Assembly: GCA_017430535.1 (NCBI GenBank)
Contig: JAFRMR010000026.1
Coordinates: forward strand, 186,001-250,000
Source of the DNA: Clostridia bacterium
GTDB taxonomy: Bacteria > Bacillota > Clostridia > Oscillospirales > Acutalibacteraceae
DNA: 64,000 bases
Reading direction: 5' to 3'
The notes under the pieces: model-generated
The model's database searches: none
Told to the model about the DNA's origin: nothing
The model's input: the letters and a program-made list of their open reading frames with translations, nothing else
Translations under genes and position numbers: made by a program
In this document: positions 9,429 through 18,095 of the stretch, piece after piece
How the letters are laid out: each line of letters opens with the position of its first letter
Numbering within the stretch: the stretch's first letter is position 1

Positions 9429-9480
9429 GTCCGTTTTATTGGACTTTGAATTTGTTAGAATCATCTTAAAGGTGATGAGA

Positions 9481-9693
9481 ATGTCTGATTATTTAAAGCA
9501 ACAAATACCTGACTTAATCAGAGCACTGAAAGGTTTGGGCTTGGACAGGGAAACAACTATAGGAATATGCTGTATGCTTGAAACCGATGCCGAAATGGAC
9601 AGAATAATTGATTTGTTTGGAGTAAAGGGAGCACATACAACAGCTCAAGAAGCAGAGCAGATTTGCCTGCGGGTAATAGCAGGAAAGGAATAA
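9481..9693 (+). CDS. small hypothetical protein, paralogue of the next gene
   Basis: A 70-residue protein starting at ATG 9481 after AAGGTGATGAGA. I do not recognise the family. Its C-terminal part (AQEAEQICLRVIAG) resembles the middle of the next protein (PYEAEQLILGVIM), so the two genes look like diverged duplicates. No signal peptide or membrane segment is seen. It is the first of four short same-strand genes with AT-richer sequence than the flanking operons. Confidence 0.6.
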   Translation: MSDYLKQQIPDLIRALKGLGLDRETTIGICCMLETDAEMDRIIDLFGVKGAHTTAQEAEQICLRVIAGKE

Positions 9694-9703
9694 GGGAATA
9701 GTT

Positions 9704-9958
9704 ATGAGCGGTATGACAAGAGACCAAAGTAGGGAATACTTTGGACTTCTTCAAGATCTTGGAATAGTAAAAGATAAGCGCCTTTTGATAAGGCATTTCA
9801 CAGAGGACCGGGAAACCGTTGAGAAAATTTGCGGAGAATTAAGAAAACTTGATAAGCAACCAACGCCTTATGAAGCGGAACAGTTGATTCTCGGCGTAAT
9901 AATGAGAGAACACTTCGACAGAGTTGAAGTGATAAAGGGCGAAGAAACCGAGGAATAG
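9704..9958 (+). CDS. small hypothetical protein, paralogue of the previous gene
   Basis: An 84-residue, charged, probably helical protein 10 bp after its paralogue. It is unrecognised at family level. Its last residues, FDRVEVIKG, are repeated almost exactly in a leftover tail at 11176-11217, showing that copies of this gene have been gained and lost locally. A role with toxin-immunity style modules is only a guess from the gene arrangement. Confidence 0.6.
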   Translation: MSGMTRDQSREYFGLLQDLGIVKDKRLLIRHFTEDRETVEKICGELRKLDKQPTPYEAEQLILGVIMREHFDRVEVIKGEETEE

Positions 9959-9972
9959 TTTGAGAGAATAAT

Positions 9973-10422
9973 ATGAAATTTGAAGAGCTTTATACAAATG
10001 GGTTTCTTGAATGCTTTTGCAATCCTGATGAACAGGATGAGGATACGCTTCAAAAGAAACTGAAAAAGATGAAAGAATATGTTTTCTATATTTTTGATGG
10101 AATTGCTTTCCCATTGGAGCCGGATATGGATATGAGTAAATCATGGCCGCAATATATAAAGAAAGCAAACGACTATTGCAAGTCTAAGTGGGATGATGGC
10201 TTTGACTATTGGGAAGAATATCGCAAGTTATATAAAATTAAGTATCCTCATAACAATGCTTTCGATGTTCCGTTGGAAGAGTTGAATCTTGATGAAGCAA
10301 TAACAGTATTGATATGGCCATTTGCTAACAGAATGGGGAGCGGTTCTTTTGAGGAAGAGTTTGCCCGAAGCGGCAGACTTGGTGAATGTCTACTCAGAAT
10401 AAAAGAACTGGACAACGAATAA
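9973..10422 (+). CDS. hypothetical protein, possibly DUF6508-like
   Basis: A 149-residue acidic soluble protein. The C-terminal segment DEAITVLIWPFANRMGSG...GRLGECLLRIKEL has the spacing of DUF6508 proteins (hydrophobic strand, G-x-F, then sG-x-l...L-x-x-L), but the resemblance is weak. It lies 14 bp after the small gene pair and 16 bp before the ankyrin-like gene, so the four are probably co-transcribed. Confidence 0.6.
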   Translation: MKFEELYTNGFLECFCNPDEQDEDTLQKKLKKMKEYVFYIFDGIAFPLEPDMDMSKSWPQYIKKANDYCKSKWDDGFDYWEEYRKLYKIKYPHNNAFDVPLEELNLDEAITVLIWPFANRMGSGSFEEEFARSGRLGECLLRIKELDNE

Positions 10423-10438
10423 TTTTTTGGGTGATTAT

Positions 10439-11167
10439 ATGAATCTTAATAGCAAATCGCAGGCACTGTATGATGCCATGTGGAAAATGCCGCCTGATTA
10501 TGATGAAATCAAGGCGGAAATCGATAAAAATAAGATGTCTCCGGAGGAGATAACAAACGCAGCGATAATGTTTATTGATAAGGCCTGTGAGGAAGAAGAT
10601 TCACGCGAATGCACATTAAGCGAGTGCTTTTGGAACGACTGTGCTTTTACAGAAAGCTTTCATTCGGCGTATTTGCCGGAATTGATGAGTTTCCTTTTTG
10701 AAAACGGGCTTGATTTGAATTTGCTTGGCAAGTCCGGAAGTACACTCTACAGCATTCTTTATCTTGAAAACGGATATGTTGCGGCCGACACTTTCCGCGT
10801 TCTTTTTGAAAACGGACTAGATATCTATACCGCAGATGATGACGGAGAAACTCTTTTTGAAAGCATAGATTTTGATATCATATTCGGCATGATAGAGCAG
10901 CATAACCGCAAAAGATATGACGTATGGTTTCATACCTGGCTTGTATTTGTCGGATATGGTGCTGAGCCTGAAAACGGAACCTCGCCTGTTGATATAGTTT
11001 ATCAAGAGGACGAAAATGAAGAATTTAATCTGAAAGATTTTGAAATAAGCGACTTCAGGGATCACCATAATTTTGATTTTGTCATCTCCAATGTTATTAA
11101 TAAGGGCGAAAGCCCATCCGTTATTATCTTTGACAAAAGAACCAGATATGAGGTTGCCAGGCTATAA
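10439..11167 (+). CDS. ankyrin-like repeat protein, immunity-type
   Basis: A 242-residue, strongly acidic protein. ATG 10439 is preferred to a TTG at 10427. Two ankyrin-like repeats are visible (FLFENGLDLNLLGKSG about 83-98 and VLFENGLDIYTADDDG about 117-132). Short acidic ankyrin-type proteins of this kind are often found as immunity genes beside polymorphic toxins, but no toxin gene is seen here, so function is inference. The gene is followed by a tail fragment of the 9704 gene family. Confidence 0.6.
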   Translation: MNLNSKSQALYDAMWKMPPDYDEIKAEIDKNKMSPEEITNAAIMFIDKACEEEDSRECTLSECFWNDCAFTESFHSAYLPELMSFLFENGLDLNLLGKSGSTLYSILYLENGYVAADTFRVLFENGLDIYTADDDGETLFESIDFDIIFGMIEQHNRKRYDVWFHTWLVFVGYGAEPENGTSPVDIVYQEDENEEFNLKDFEISDFRDHHNFDFVISNVINKGESPSVIIFDKRTRYEVARL

Positions 11168-11175
11168 TAATAAAA

Positions 11176-11217
11176 CACTCTGACAGAGTTGAAGTTATAA
11201 AAAGCAAGGAAATTTAG
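11176..11217 (+). pseudogene. leftover 3' tail of a 9704-type gene
   Basis: The frame reads HSDRVEVIKSKEI then stop, against HFDRVEVIKGEETEE at the end of the intact gene at 9704-9958. The nucleotide match covers about 40 bp. No start or upstream body is present, so this is the remnant of a deleted duplicate. Confidence 0.65.
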
Positions 11218-11279
11218 AGTTGCTTTATTATTTGCATTAGCACTTGCCGGTCATATTAAATATAAAATAATAAAAACAC

Positions 11280-11307
11280 TTGACATTTTTAAAAATAATA
11301 GTATAAT
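11280..11307 (+). promoter_or_regulatory. strong sigma-A promoter of the rimP-infB operon
   Basis: TTGACA (11280-11285), a 16-bp spacer and TATAAT (11302-11307) match the consensus at all positions. It lies about 115 bp upstream of rimP, leaving a leader with two hairpins. Confidence 0.85.
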
Positions 11308-11338
11308 GCAGTATCGTAGAATAAGATGTAAGGTAAAG

Positions 11339-11397
11339 GAGTAGGGCGACCTGCTCTTTTGTTTTTGCCGGAAAGGCGCTGTTTTTTGCAAAGCGCC
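11339..11397 (+). promoter_or_regulatory. rimP leader hairpins, possible attenuator
   Basis: The first hairpin is GAGTAGG (11339-11345) with CCTGCTC (11350-11356), GCGA loop, followed by TTTTGTTTTT, which has the form of an intrinsic terminator inside the leader. A second stem is GGCGCT (11375-11380) with AGCGCC (11392-11397). Terminator-like hairpins ahead of rimP are common in Firmicutes; attenuation here is inferred. Confidence 0.5.
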
Positions 11398-11421
11398 CCG
11401 GCTGCCTGAAAGGAGTAATAT

Positions 11422-11898
11422 ATGCCTAAAGGAAAAGGCGGCAATGTTGTGCAGGCTGTCTGGCAGATTGCCGAACCCATAGCCCGGGAGCTGGGCCTTG
11501 AAATCTGGGATATCCGCTTTCTTAAAGAAGGGGCGGACTGGTTCCTGAGAATATTCATTGATAAAGAGGGCGGCATTGATATTTCGGATTGCGAGAATAT
11601 GAGCCGCGCCATAGATAAGCCCCTTGATGAGGCGGACCCCATTGAGCAGAGCTACTGCCTTGAGGTTTCGTCACCCGGTGTTGAGCGTGACCTTGTAAGG
11701 CCCGAGCATTTTGAAAGGTATAAGGGCGCAGATATCAAAGTTAAGCTTATACGCCCCCTTGACGGCGTAAGGGAGTTTGCGGGGGTGCTTGAAGACAGCG
11801 ACGGCAAAACCATAGTTTTGCGCCTGCCGGATGGCTCCGCCATGAATATAGATAAAAAAGAAACCTCGTTCATTCGCCTGGACGATTTTGATATGTAA
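11422..11898 (+). CDS. rimP: ribosome maturation factor RimP
   Basis: A 158-residue protein with the RimP features: an N-terminal domain with LGLEIWDIRFLKEG and LRIFIDKEGGIDISDCENMSRAID, the conserved YCLEVSSPGVERDL, and a C-terminal SH3-like beta domain ending FIRLDDFDM. It acts in 30S ribosomal subunit assembly. An AAAGGAG box precedes ATG 11422. It is the first gene of a seven-gene translation/transcription operon in the order usual for Firmicutes. Confidence 0.95.
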   Translation: MPKGKGGNVVQAVWQIAEPIARELGLEIWDIRFLKEGADWFLRIFIDKEGGIDISDCENMSRAIDKPLDEADPIEQSYCLEVSSPGVERDLVRPEHFERYKGADIKVKLIRPLDGVREFAGVLEDSDGKTIVLRLPDGSAMNIDKKETSFIRLDDFDM

Positions 11899-11916
11899 GA
11901 AAGGACCGGTCGGAAA

Positions 11917-12981
11917 ATGAAAAACAGCGAATTTTTTGAAGCAGCTCAGGCAATAGCCGCAGAAAAGGGCGTGCCCGTTGAGGCTATTTATGATGCCATA
12001 GCAAAATCAATCGTTACCTCTGTTAAGAGGGATTACGGCGACAGAGACATTGTTTTCTGTGAAATCAAGCCCGAAAAGAACACTCTGCGCACCTATGTTG
12101 CAAAAAGAGTTGTTGAAACAGTAGAGGACCCCATTGAGGAAGTTTCACTTGAAGATGCCCAGAAAAAGAAAAAGAGAATCAAGATAGGCGATACTCTTGA
12201 GATAGAAATCCCCACCAAAGATGTCAGCCGTATAGCGGCGGTTAAGGGCAAGCACCTTCTTCGCCAGAATATAGGCGATGCGGAGCAGGAGCGCAAGAGG
12301 ATTGAGCTTCAGGATAAAAACCGCGAAATCGCCACCGCCAAGGTTATCAGGGTTGACAGAGATACAAAAGATGCTCTCATTGAAATCGGCAGAGTTGTTG
12401 AGCGCCTGCCCCGTTCCGAGCAGATACCCAACGATGATTTTGAAGAAGGGGACTACATCAAGGTTTATATCTCCGATATCAAGGAAGGCACCAAAGGCCC
12501 CAAAGCCATGGTTTCAAGAACCCACCCCAGCTTTGTAAGGCGTCTTCTGGAGCTTGAGGTTCCCGAAATTGTTGACGGCACCGTTGAAATCAAGTCCATC
12601 GCCAGGGAGGCCGGCTCAAGGAGCAAGGTTGCCGTTTATTCAGCGGATGAAAATGTTGACCCCGTAGGCGCCTGCATAGGCCAGAAGGGCATAAGAATCA
12701 ATCATATAGTTGATACCCTGGGCGGCGAAAAGCTGGATGTTATCAATTATGATGATGATCCCGCCAATTATGTGGCCGCAGCTCTTGCCCCCGCCAGCGT
12801 AATATCCGTGGAAGTATTGAGCGAAGATGAAAAAAGCTGCAGGGTAACGGTACCCAACAACCAGCTTTCATTGGCAATAGGCAACAAGGGCCAGAACGCC
12901 CGGCTTGCCGCAAGGCTTACCGGCTGGAAGATTGATATAAAGCCGGAGTATGAAGAACCCGTAATAAATCTGGACGACTGA
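11917..12981 (+). CDS. nusA: transcription termination/antitermination factor NusA
   Basis: A 354-residue short-form NusA (Firmicutes type, without the C-terminal acidic repeats of E. coli). It has the RNA-polymerase-binding N-terminal domain (FFEAAQAIAAEKGVP), an S1 domain about 135-200, and two KH domains with GxxG motifs in IGQKGIRI and IGNKGQNARLAARLTGWKIDI. It binds nascent RNA and modulates pausing, termination and antitermination. It lies 18 bp after rimP. Confidence 0.96.
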   Translation: MKNSEFFEAAQAIAAEKGVPVEAIYDAIAKSIVTSVKRDYGDRDIVFCEIKPEKNTLRTYVAKRVVETVEDPIEEVSLEDAQKKKKRIKIGDTLEIEIPTKDVSRIAAVKGKHLLRQNIGDAEQERKRIELQDKNREIATAKVIRVDRDTKDALIEIGRVVERLPRSEQIPNDDFEEGDYIKVYISDIKEGTKGPKAMVSRTHPSFVRRLLELEVPEIVDGTVEIKSIAREAGSRSKVAVYSADENVDPVGACIGQKGIRINHIVDTLGGEKLDVINYDDDPANYVAAALAPASVISVEVLSEDEKSCRVTVPNNQLSLAIGNKGQNARLAARLTGWKIDIKPEYEEPVINLDD

Positions 12982-13000
12982 TTTCAGGAGGCGTAAATAT

Positions 13001-13270
13001 ATGCCCGTACATCGCAGTATACCAATGAGAAAATGCACCGGCTGCAATGAAATGAAGCCGAAAAAAGAGCTTGTCAGGGTTGTGAAAAGCCCGGAGGGCG
13101 AAATATCCATAGATCTTACCGGCAAAAAGCCCGGCAGAGGCGCCTATGTTTGCAGGGATGCCGCCTGCCTGGCAAAAGCCCGCAAAGCAAAGCGGCTTGA
13201 AAGAGCGTTTTCCTGCGATATACCCGATGATGTTTATGACAGTATGGAGGAAGTGCTCAACAATGAGTGA
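13001..13270 (+). CDS. rnpM: RnpM (YlxR) RNase P modulator family protein
   Basis: An 89-residue YlxR/DUF448 protein with the diagnostic RKCTGCNEMKPKKELVRVV and GRGAYVCRDAACLAKA segments. The family binds RNA; in B. subtilis it modulates RNase P. The start is ATG 13001 behind TCAGGAGG; another ATG lies at 13025. It overlaps the ylxQ start by 8 bp, indicating coupled translation. Confidence 0.93.
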   Translation: MPVHRSIPMRKCTGCNEMKPKKELVRVVKSPEGEISIDLTGKKPGRGAYVCRDAACLAKARKAKRLERAFSCDIPDDVYDSMEEVLNNE

Positions 13271-13592
13271 AACAAAGCTTCTTTCGCTTCTGGGCATGTG
13301 CCGCAGGGCAGGCAAGCTCTGCTGCGGGCATGACAGCGCCGTAGGCGCGGTAAGGGAAAAACAGGCGGCCCTGTGCCTGCTCAGTTCCGATTCTTCCGAA
13401 AGGTTAAGAAAAGAGTTTGAAAGAGAGTGCTCTTTCGGCGGAAGGGATATTCCCGTTAAGGTTATCTCATCCGGTATGGAAGAAATAGGCAGGGCAACAG
13501 GCCTTAAATCCGCCGTGCTGGCCATCAGGGACCCGGGGTTTGCCGGGGCGATTGTTAAACTACTTGAAGATACAGGGGAGGTAAGCCAATGA
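13263..13592 (+). CDS. ylxQ: YlxQ, L7Ae-type RNA-binding protein
   Basis: A 109-residue L7Ae/L30e/Gadd45-fold protein ([23 protein letters not shown], then [16 protein letters not shown]), family of kink-turn RNA binders. The ATG at 13263 lies inside the end of rnpM and follows GAGGAAG. Its stop overlaps the infB ATG in an ATGA arrangement. Its position in the nusA-infB operon is the standard one. Confidence 0.9.
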   Translation: MSETKLLSLLGMCRRAGKLCCGHDSAVGAVREKQAALCLLSSDSSERLRKEFERECSFGGRDIPVKVISSGMEEIGRATGLKSAVLAIRDPGFAGAIVKLLEDTGEVSQ

Positions 13593-16159
13593 TAACTAAG
13601 TATAAGATTTCCGAACTTGCAAAAGATTTTGATATTAAACCGAATGCCGTAATAGATGTAATACAGGCCGCTTTCGGCGTTAAGAAAGCGCGCACGGCCA
13701 TCCTTGAAGAGGATGAGCTCAATATGATATTTGAAAAGTTCACTCTCGAGCATAATGTTGAGAGCCTGGACGCATATTTTGAGCTCAAGTCCCCCGAGGG
13801 TGAAAAGCCCGCAGAGCCCAAAACCAAGGCAAAAGCCAAGGAAAAGGCGGAAGAAAAGGCAGAGGAGCCCGCAAAAGAGGCCCCGGCAGAGGAAAAGCCT
13901 GCTGAGGAGAAGCTCGCAAAATCCGCCGGAAGGGCTAAGAAACCTGCGGCTGAAAAAGAAGAAAAAGCCGAGCCCAAGGCCGAGAAAAAGCCGGCTGAGA
14001 AGAAGGCAGAGGAAAAGAAACCGGCAGAGAAAAAGCCGGCCGAGCCCAAGGCGGAAAAACCCGCCGACAAGCCGGGCAGAAAGAGCGCAATGCCCAAGAT
14101 GCCCGTTATGCCTCAGAATAAACCTCAGCCCCCCAAGAAGAAAAACAGCGATAAGCCCGTTCAGCCCAGAACAAAGGGCGAGCAGACTACCGTTAACCTC
14201 AGGTCAAATAATGTTGACCTCGAAAAGTACAACGAGAAGTATGAGAATATTGCCCCCGCAAGCACTGCCGGCGTAATAGAGAGAGGCGTTTCCAAGCAGA
14301 AGATTAACCAGAAGAGCAAGCAGTATAACAAGCGCGGAGGCCATCAGGGCAAGAGAGAAACCGAAAAAGAGCGCCTTGCCCGTATAGCCGCCGAAAGGGC
14401 AAAGAAGCCTCAGCTTCAGCTTAAAATACCCGATGAAATCACTGTGGGCGAGCTTGCCTCAATGCTCAGGATGACTGCCGCAGAAGTTATCAAAAAGCTG
14501 TTCTCACTGGGCCAGATGGCAACCATAAACGACACCCTTGATTATGATACCGCCGCCATAGTTGCGGAGGAACTGGGCGCCAAGGTTGAAAAACTTGTGG
14601 TAGTTGCCATTGAAGACAGAATCATAGACCTCAGCGAGGATGATGAGGCCGATCTTGTCAAGAGAGATCCCGTTGTGGTTGTTATGGGTCATGTTGACCA
14701 CGGTAAAACCTCTATTCTTGATGCCGTAAGGCACACCTCCGTCACCTCCTCCGAGGCAGGCGGAATCACTCAGCATATCGGCGCTTACAGGGTTAATATA
14801 AACGGCTCCGATATCACTTTCCTTGATACTCCCGGCCATGCTGCTTTCACCTCCATGAGGCTCAGGGGCGCAATGGCCACGGATATAGCAATCCTTGTTG
14901 TTGCCGCGGATGACGGCATTATGCCCCAGACCATTGAGGCAATCAACCACGCCAAGGCCGCAGGGGTTCAGATTATAGTTGCCATCAATAAGATGGATAA
15001 GCCCGAAGCAAATCCCGACAGAGTCCTTCAGCAGCTTACCGAGTATGAGCTTGTGCCCGAGGAGTGGGGCGGCGATACCATCTGTGTTCCCGTTTCCGCT
15101 CTTACCAAGCAGGGTATAGATAAGCTTCTTGAGTCCGTACTGCTTGTTGCCGAAATGCTTGAGCTTAAAGCCAATCCCGACCGTTCCGCCAAGGGCGTTG
15201 TTATTGAAGCCCGCCTTGATAAGGGCAGGGGCCCCATAGCCACCCTCCTTGTTCAGAACGGCACCCTCAAGGCAGGCGATACCATTGTTGCCGGTAACGC
15301 CGTAGGCCGCGTAAGGGTTATGACCGATGATAAAGGCCGCAAGGTCAATAAGGCAGGTCCCTCCGTTCCCGTTGAGATTATGGGCCTTGCCGAGGTTCCT
15401 CAGGCCGGCGATACCTTTGATGCCGTAAGCGACGAGCGCCTTGCAAGGGAGCTTGTTGAGCAGAGAAAGGCCAAGGCCAAAGAGGAGCAGTTCAAGGAGT
15501 TCCAGAAGGTTACCCTTGAAAATCTCTTCGATTCAATCAAAGACGGCGAGCTCAAAGAGCTCAATATCATCATCAAGGCCGATGTTCAGGGCTCCGCCGA
15601 AGCAGTTAAACAGAGCCTTGTCAAGCTTTCAAATGATGAGGTCAGGGTTAAAGTTATCCACGCCGGCGTAGGCGCCGTAAGCGAAAGCGATGTTATGCTT
15701 GCCGCCGCCTCCAACGCTATTATCGTGGGCTTCAATGTAAGGCCTGATCATGTTGCCGCAGAGAATGCCGAGCGCGACGGCATAGAGCTCAGGTGCTACA
15801 GAGTTATTTATGACTGCATCAATGATGTTGAAGCCGCCATCAAAGGTATGCTTGCGCCCAAATTCAGGGATGTTGATATCGGCCAGGCCGAAGTCCGCCA
15901 GGTTGTCAAAATCTCCTCCGTGGGCAATATTGCCGGCTGTTATGTTACCACCGGTAAGGTTACAAGAAACGCCAAGGTAAGAGTTGTAAGGGACGGCATA
16001 GTTGTTGCCGAGGATGAAATGTCCTCCCTGCGCAGGTTCAAGGATGATGTCAAAGAGGTTGCCAAGGGCTTCGAGTGCGGTATCGGCCTGAATAAGTTCA
16101 ACGATATCAAAGAGGGCGATGTGTTTGAATGCTACATCACCGAGGAATACAGAGATTAA
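13589..16159 (+). CDS. infB: translation initiation factor IF-2
   Basis: An 856-residue IF2. An N-terminal IF2_N helix domain is followed by a long Lys/Glu/Ala/Pro-rich low-complexity region at about 70-175. A second IF2_N domain near 285-335 precedes the GTPase domain with G1 GHVDHGKT (367-374), DTPGH and NKMD; domains II-IV follow to the C-terminus (fMet-tRNA binding). It positions initiator tRNA on the 30S subunit. It starts at ATG 13589 after AGGGGAGG, overlapping ylxQ by 4 bp. Confidence 0.97.
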   Translation: MITKYKISELAKDFDIKPNAVIDVIQAAFGVKKARTAILEEDELNMIFEKFTLEHNVESLDAYFELKSPEGEKPAEPKTKAKAKEKAEEKAEEPAKEAPAEEKPAEEKLAKSAGRAKKPAAEKEEKAEPKAEKKPAEKKAEEKKPAEKKPAEPKAEKPADKPGRKSAMPKMPVMPQNKPQPPKKKNSDKPVQPRTKGEQTTVNLRSNNVDLEKYNEKYENIAPASTAGVIERGVSKQKINQKSKQYNKRGGHQGKRETEKERLARIAAERAKKPQLQLKIPDEITVGELASMLRMTAAEVIKKLFSLGQMATINDTLDYDTAAIVAEELGAKVEKLVVVAIEDRIIDLSEDDEADLVKRDPVVVVMGHVDHGKTSILDAVRHTSVTSSEAGGITQHIGAYRVNINGSDITFLDTPGHAAFTSMRLRGAMATDIAILVVAADDGIMPQTIEAINHAKAAGVQIIVAINKMDKPEANPDRVLQQLTEYELVPEEWGGDTICVPVSALTKQGIDKLLESVLLVAEMLELKANPDRSAKGVVIEARLDKGRGPIATLLVQNGTLKAGDTIVAGNAVGRVRVMTDDKGRKVNKAGPSVPVEIMGLAEVPQAGDTFDAVSDERLARELVEQRKAKAKEEQFKEFQKVTLENLFDSIKDGELKELNIIIKADVQGSAEAVKQSLVKLSNDEVRVKVIHAGVGAVSESDVMLAAASNAIIVGFNVRPDHVAAENAERDGIELRCYRVIYDCINDVEAAIKGMLAPKFRDVDIGQAEVRQVVKISSVGNIAGCYVTTGKVTRNAKVRVVRDGIVVAEDEMSSLRRFKDDVKEVAKGFECGIGLNKFNDIKEGDVFECYITEEYRD

Positions 16160-16169
16160 GAGGTAATAT

Positions 16170-16541
16170 ATGGCCGGTTACAGAATTGACAGGGTTTCCG
16201 AAGATATTAAGCGCGAAATAGCCGCCATTATCCGGGAACTCAAAGATCCCCGGGTGCAGGGTAAAATGCTTACCGTTGTCAATGCGGATGTCAGCTCCGA
16301 TGCCTCCTACGCCAAGGTGTATATAAGTGCCATGGAGGGTATTGATACCGCAAAGGTTGCGGTCAAAGGCCTTGAGAGCGCCACCGGATATATCCGCCGT
16401 GAGGTGGGTAAGCGCCTTCACCTGCGCAAAACACCGGAAATCAAATTTATTGCCGATAATTCCATAGAAGAGGGTATGCGGATAGCCGGTATGCTCAGCC
16501 GTGTTATCCCCGAGGAAGAGAATAATGAGGATAAGTCTTAA
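16170..16541 (+). CDS. rbfA: ribosome-binding factor A
   Basis: A 123-residue RbfA with the N-terminal RIDRVSEDIKREIAAIIREL helix, the KH-like beta core (MLTVVNADVSSDASYAKVYIS) and KTPEIKFIADNSIEEGMRI. It acts late in 16S rRNA/30S maturation. It lies 10 bp after infB and overlaps the nrnA start by 17 bp. Confidence 0.95.
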   Translation: MAGYRIDRVSEDIKREIAAIIRELKDPRVQGKMLTVVNADVSSDASYAKVYISAMEGIDTAKVAVKGLESATGYIRREVGKRLHLRKTPEIKFIADNSIEEGMRIAGMLSRVIPEEENNEDKS

Positions 16542-17490
16542 AGAAACTGCCGATTATTTGCTTAATAACGATAAATATCTCCTGCTGTGCCACATTTCAC
16601 CGGACGGTGACACAGTGGGCAGTGCCCTTGCGCTCGCAAGAGCCCTTATGGCAAAGGGTAAAAGCGTTCAGGTAAAGTGCGGCGATAAGTTCACAAAAGA
16701 CTTTGATTTTATGTTTGAAGGCCTCGAATTCCCAGAATTTGAGCCGGAGCATATTGTTGCCGTTGATGTTGCGGATCCCAAACTTCTGGGTGATAAATAT
16801 ATGGGCCTTTACGGCGATAAAGTTGAGCTCTGCATAGACCACCACGCCTCAAATGTGCTTTATTCCGATATGGTCTGTATAGAGCCGGATTCCGCATCCG
16901 CCGCTGAGATAGTCTATCTTATTATCAGGATGATTGATGCGGAAATCACCCCCATTATCGCTTCCTGCCTTTTCACCGGGGTTTCAACTGATACGGGCTG
17001 CTTCCGCTTCTCCAATACCACGGTGCGCACATTCCAGATTGCCGCCCGCCTTGCAGAGCTCGGCGCAGATACATATAATATTATTCAGACATTCTTTGAA
17101 ACCAAAACCAAAACCTACGCCGCCCTTGAAAGGCTGGCTCTTGACAGTATGCGCTTTTACTTTTCCGATAAATGCGCAATTATCTGCATAACTCAGGATA
17201 TGTATGCAAAAACCGGCTCCAACGAAACCGAAACCACCATGCTTGCAAACCTGCCCAGAATGGTTGAGGGCGTGCTGGTAGGTATAATGATGAGGGAGCT
17301 TAAAGACGGCAGCTTCAAGGTTTCCGTAAGAACTCACGGCGATATCGACGCATCCGCCATCTGCAAACGCCTGGGCGGGGGAGGCCATATGGGCGCCGCC
17401 GCCTGCACCATAAACGCAACAAAACAGCAGGCAATCAACCTGCTGCTTAAAGAGATCAGGCCTGAAATCGACGCAATCAAGCTTGATTAA
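16525..17490 (+). CDS. nrnA: DHH-family oligoribonuclease/pAp phosphatase NrnA
   Basis: A 321-residue DHH-DHHA1 phosphoesterase. Metal ligands are visible in HISPDGDTVGS (23-33), DVAD (81-84) and the DHH motif at 105-107; the C-terminal GGGGHMGAAA loop is the DHHA1 signature. NrnA degrades nano-RNAs and 3'-phosphoadenosine 5'-phosphate. ATG 16525 is preferred over a GTG at 16501 because it has AGGAAGAG at suitable distance. It is the last gene of the operon, directly upstream of tRNA-Arg. Confidence 0.92.
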   Translation: MRISLKETADYLLNNDKYLLLCHISPDGDTVGSALALARALMAKGKSVQVKCGDKFTKDFDFMFEGLEFPEFEPEHIVAVDVADPKLLGDKYMGLYGDKVELCIDHHASNVLYSDMVCIEPDSASAAEIVYLIIRMIDAEITPIIASCLFTGVSTDTGCFRFSNTTVRTFQIAARLAELGADTYNIIQTFFETKTKTYAALERLALDSMRFYFSDKCAIICITQDMYAKTGSNETETTMLANLPRMVEGVLVGIMMRELKDGSFKVSVRTHGDIDASAICKRLGGGGHMGAAACTINATKQQAINLLLKEIRPEIDAIKLD

Positions 17491-17498
17491 GTATAAAT

Positions 17499-17523
17499 CT
17501 TTTCTTTGTTTTTCAAAGAAAAG
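17499..17523. repeat. perfect hairpin between nrnA and tRNA-Arg
   Basis: CTTTTCTTTG (17499-17508) and CAAAGAAAAG (17514-17523) form a perfect 10-bp stem with a five-T loop. No T-run follows, so it is more likely a processing or weak pausing site than a terminator. Confidence 0.5.
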
Positions 17524-17530
17524 TGTATAT

Positions 17531-17607
17531 CCGCCGGTAGCACAGTTGGATAATGCACCGGATTCCGATTCCGGGGAGCGGGGGTTCAAGTCCCTTCCGG
17601 CGGGCCA
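17531..17607 (+). tRNA. tRNA-Arg (anticodon CCG)
   Basis: Acceptor CCGCCGG (17531-17537) pairs with CCGGCGG (17597-17603), followed by discriminator G and an encoded CCA (17605-17607). The anticodon stem is CCGGA/TCCGG (17558-17562, 17570-17574) around TTCCGAT, giving anticodon CCG for codon CGG. The T arm is GGGGG-TTCAAGT-CCCTT with two G-T pairs. The 3' end of the gene is the left attachment site of the mobile element; the mature tRNA sequence stays intact. Confidence 0.9.
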
Positions 17608-17608
17608 G
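17599..17608 (+). repeat. left attachment repeat (attL core)
   Basis: GGCGGGCCAG covers the end of the tRNA acceptor, the CCA and one further base. The same ten bases followed by an A-run occur at 28768-28777. Confidence 0.75.
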
Positions 17609-17610
17609 AA

Positions 17611-17666
17611 AAACATGACTCGAACATCACCATTATAGGTGATACGTTCGGGTTGTGTTTCTTTTT
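17611..17666 (+). terminator. long-stem terminator at the left end of the element
   Basis: Bases 17611-17631 pair with 17638-17660 in a stem of about 21 bp (several G-T pairs and a small bulge) around ATTATA, then CTTTTT. It begins three bases after the tRNA CCA, so the element appears to bring a replacement terminator for the tRNA transcript. Confidence 0.75.
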
Positions 17667-17767
17667 ATCCGAAATCTTTTAAACTCCAATCCCTTATATT
17701 TCAACAAATATGCTTAACCTCCCGATGAGTTCTCTGCAATCGAATAATATAACTTGGAGAAATTGAT

Positions 17768-18010
17768 ATGCTTTACATGAAAACCTGTTTTTACAACATT
17801 GACACCGGAAAATTTGAAATGGAAGACATTTTCGGCAATAAGTATTGGATTAATGTTGATGAAGTCGAGTATGAATGTGCCGATAATATGTATCAGCGTT
17901 CGGCCTTGGATTATTTGCTCTACAATAAACCTGTCAAATATGTAAATCTTCTGTTATCCGGTGAATTGAAAGAGTATGTTCATCAGCACCCGATTTATTT
18001 ACAATATTAA
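17768..18010 (+). CDS. small hypothetical protein, DUF6061-like
   Basis: An 80-residue acidic protein. The pattern TGKFEMEDIFGNKYWINVDEVE...ADNMYQRSALDYLLYNKPVKYV resembles the DUF6061 family (DNMYQRSELDYLIYN type motif), small proteins found mainly on mobile elements of gut Clostridia. Function is unknown. It is the first gene inside the element and is followed by a strong terminator, so it is its own transcription unit. Confidence 0.65.
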   Translation: MLYMKTCFYNIDTGKFEMEDIFGNKYWINVDEVEYECADNMYQRSALDYLLYNKPVKYVNLLLSGELKEYVHQHPIYLQY

Positions 18011-18029
18011 AACAATATAATTTGATTTC

Positions 18030-18078
18030 AGCCCCGGTTGTAACCTTAACGATAGGTTACAGCCGGGGCTTATTTCGT
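18030..18078 (+). terminator. terminator after the DUF6061-like gene
   Basis: Bases 18030-18046 (AGCCCCGGTTGTAACCT) pair with 18054-18070 in a 16-17 bp stem with a short loop, followed by TTATTTCGTT. Confidence 0.85.
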
Positions 18079-18095
18079 TATATATACTGTTTTTC

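Noticed and set aside
16984..17616. Minus-strand frame across the tRNA with peptide GRDLNPRSPESESGALSNC
   Set aside because: This is the well-known false peptide produced by translating a tRNA gene backwards; the rest is antisense to nrnA.
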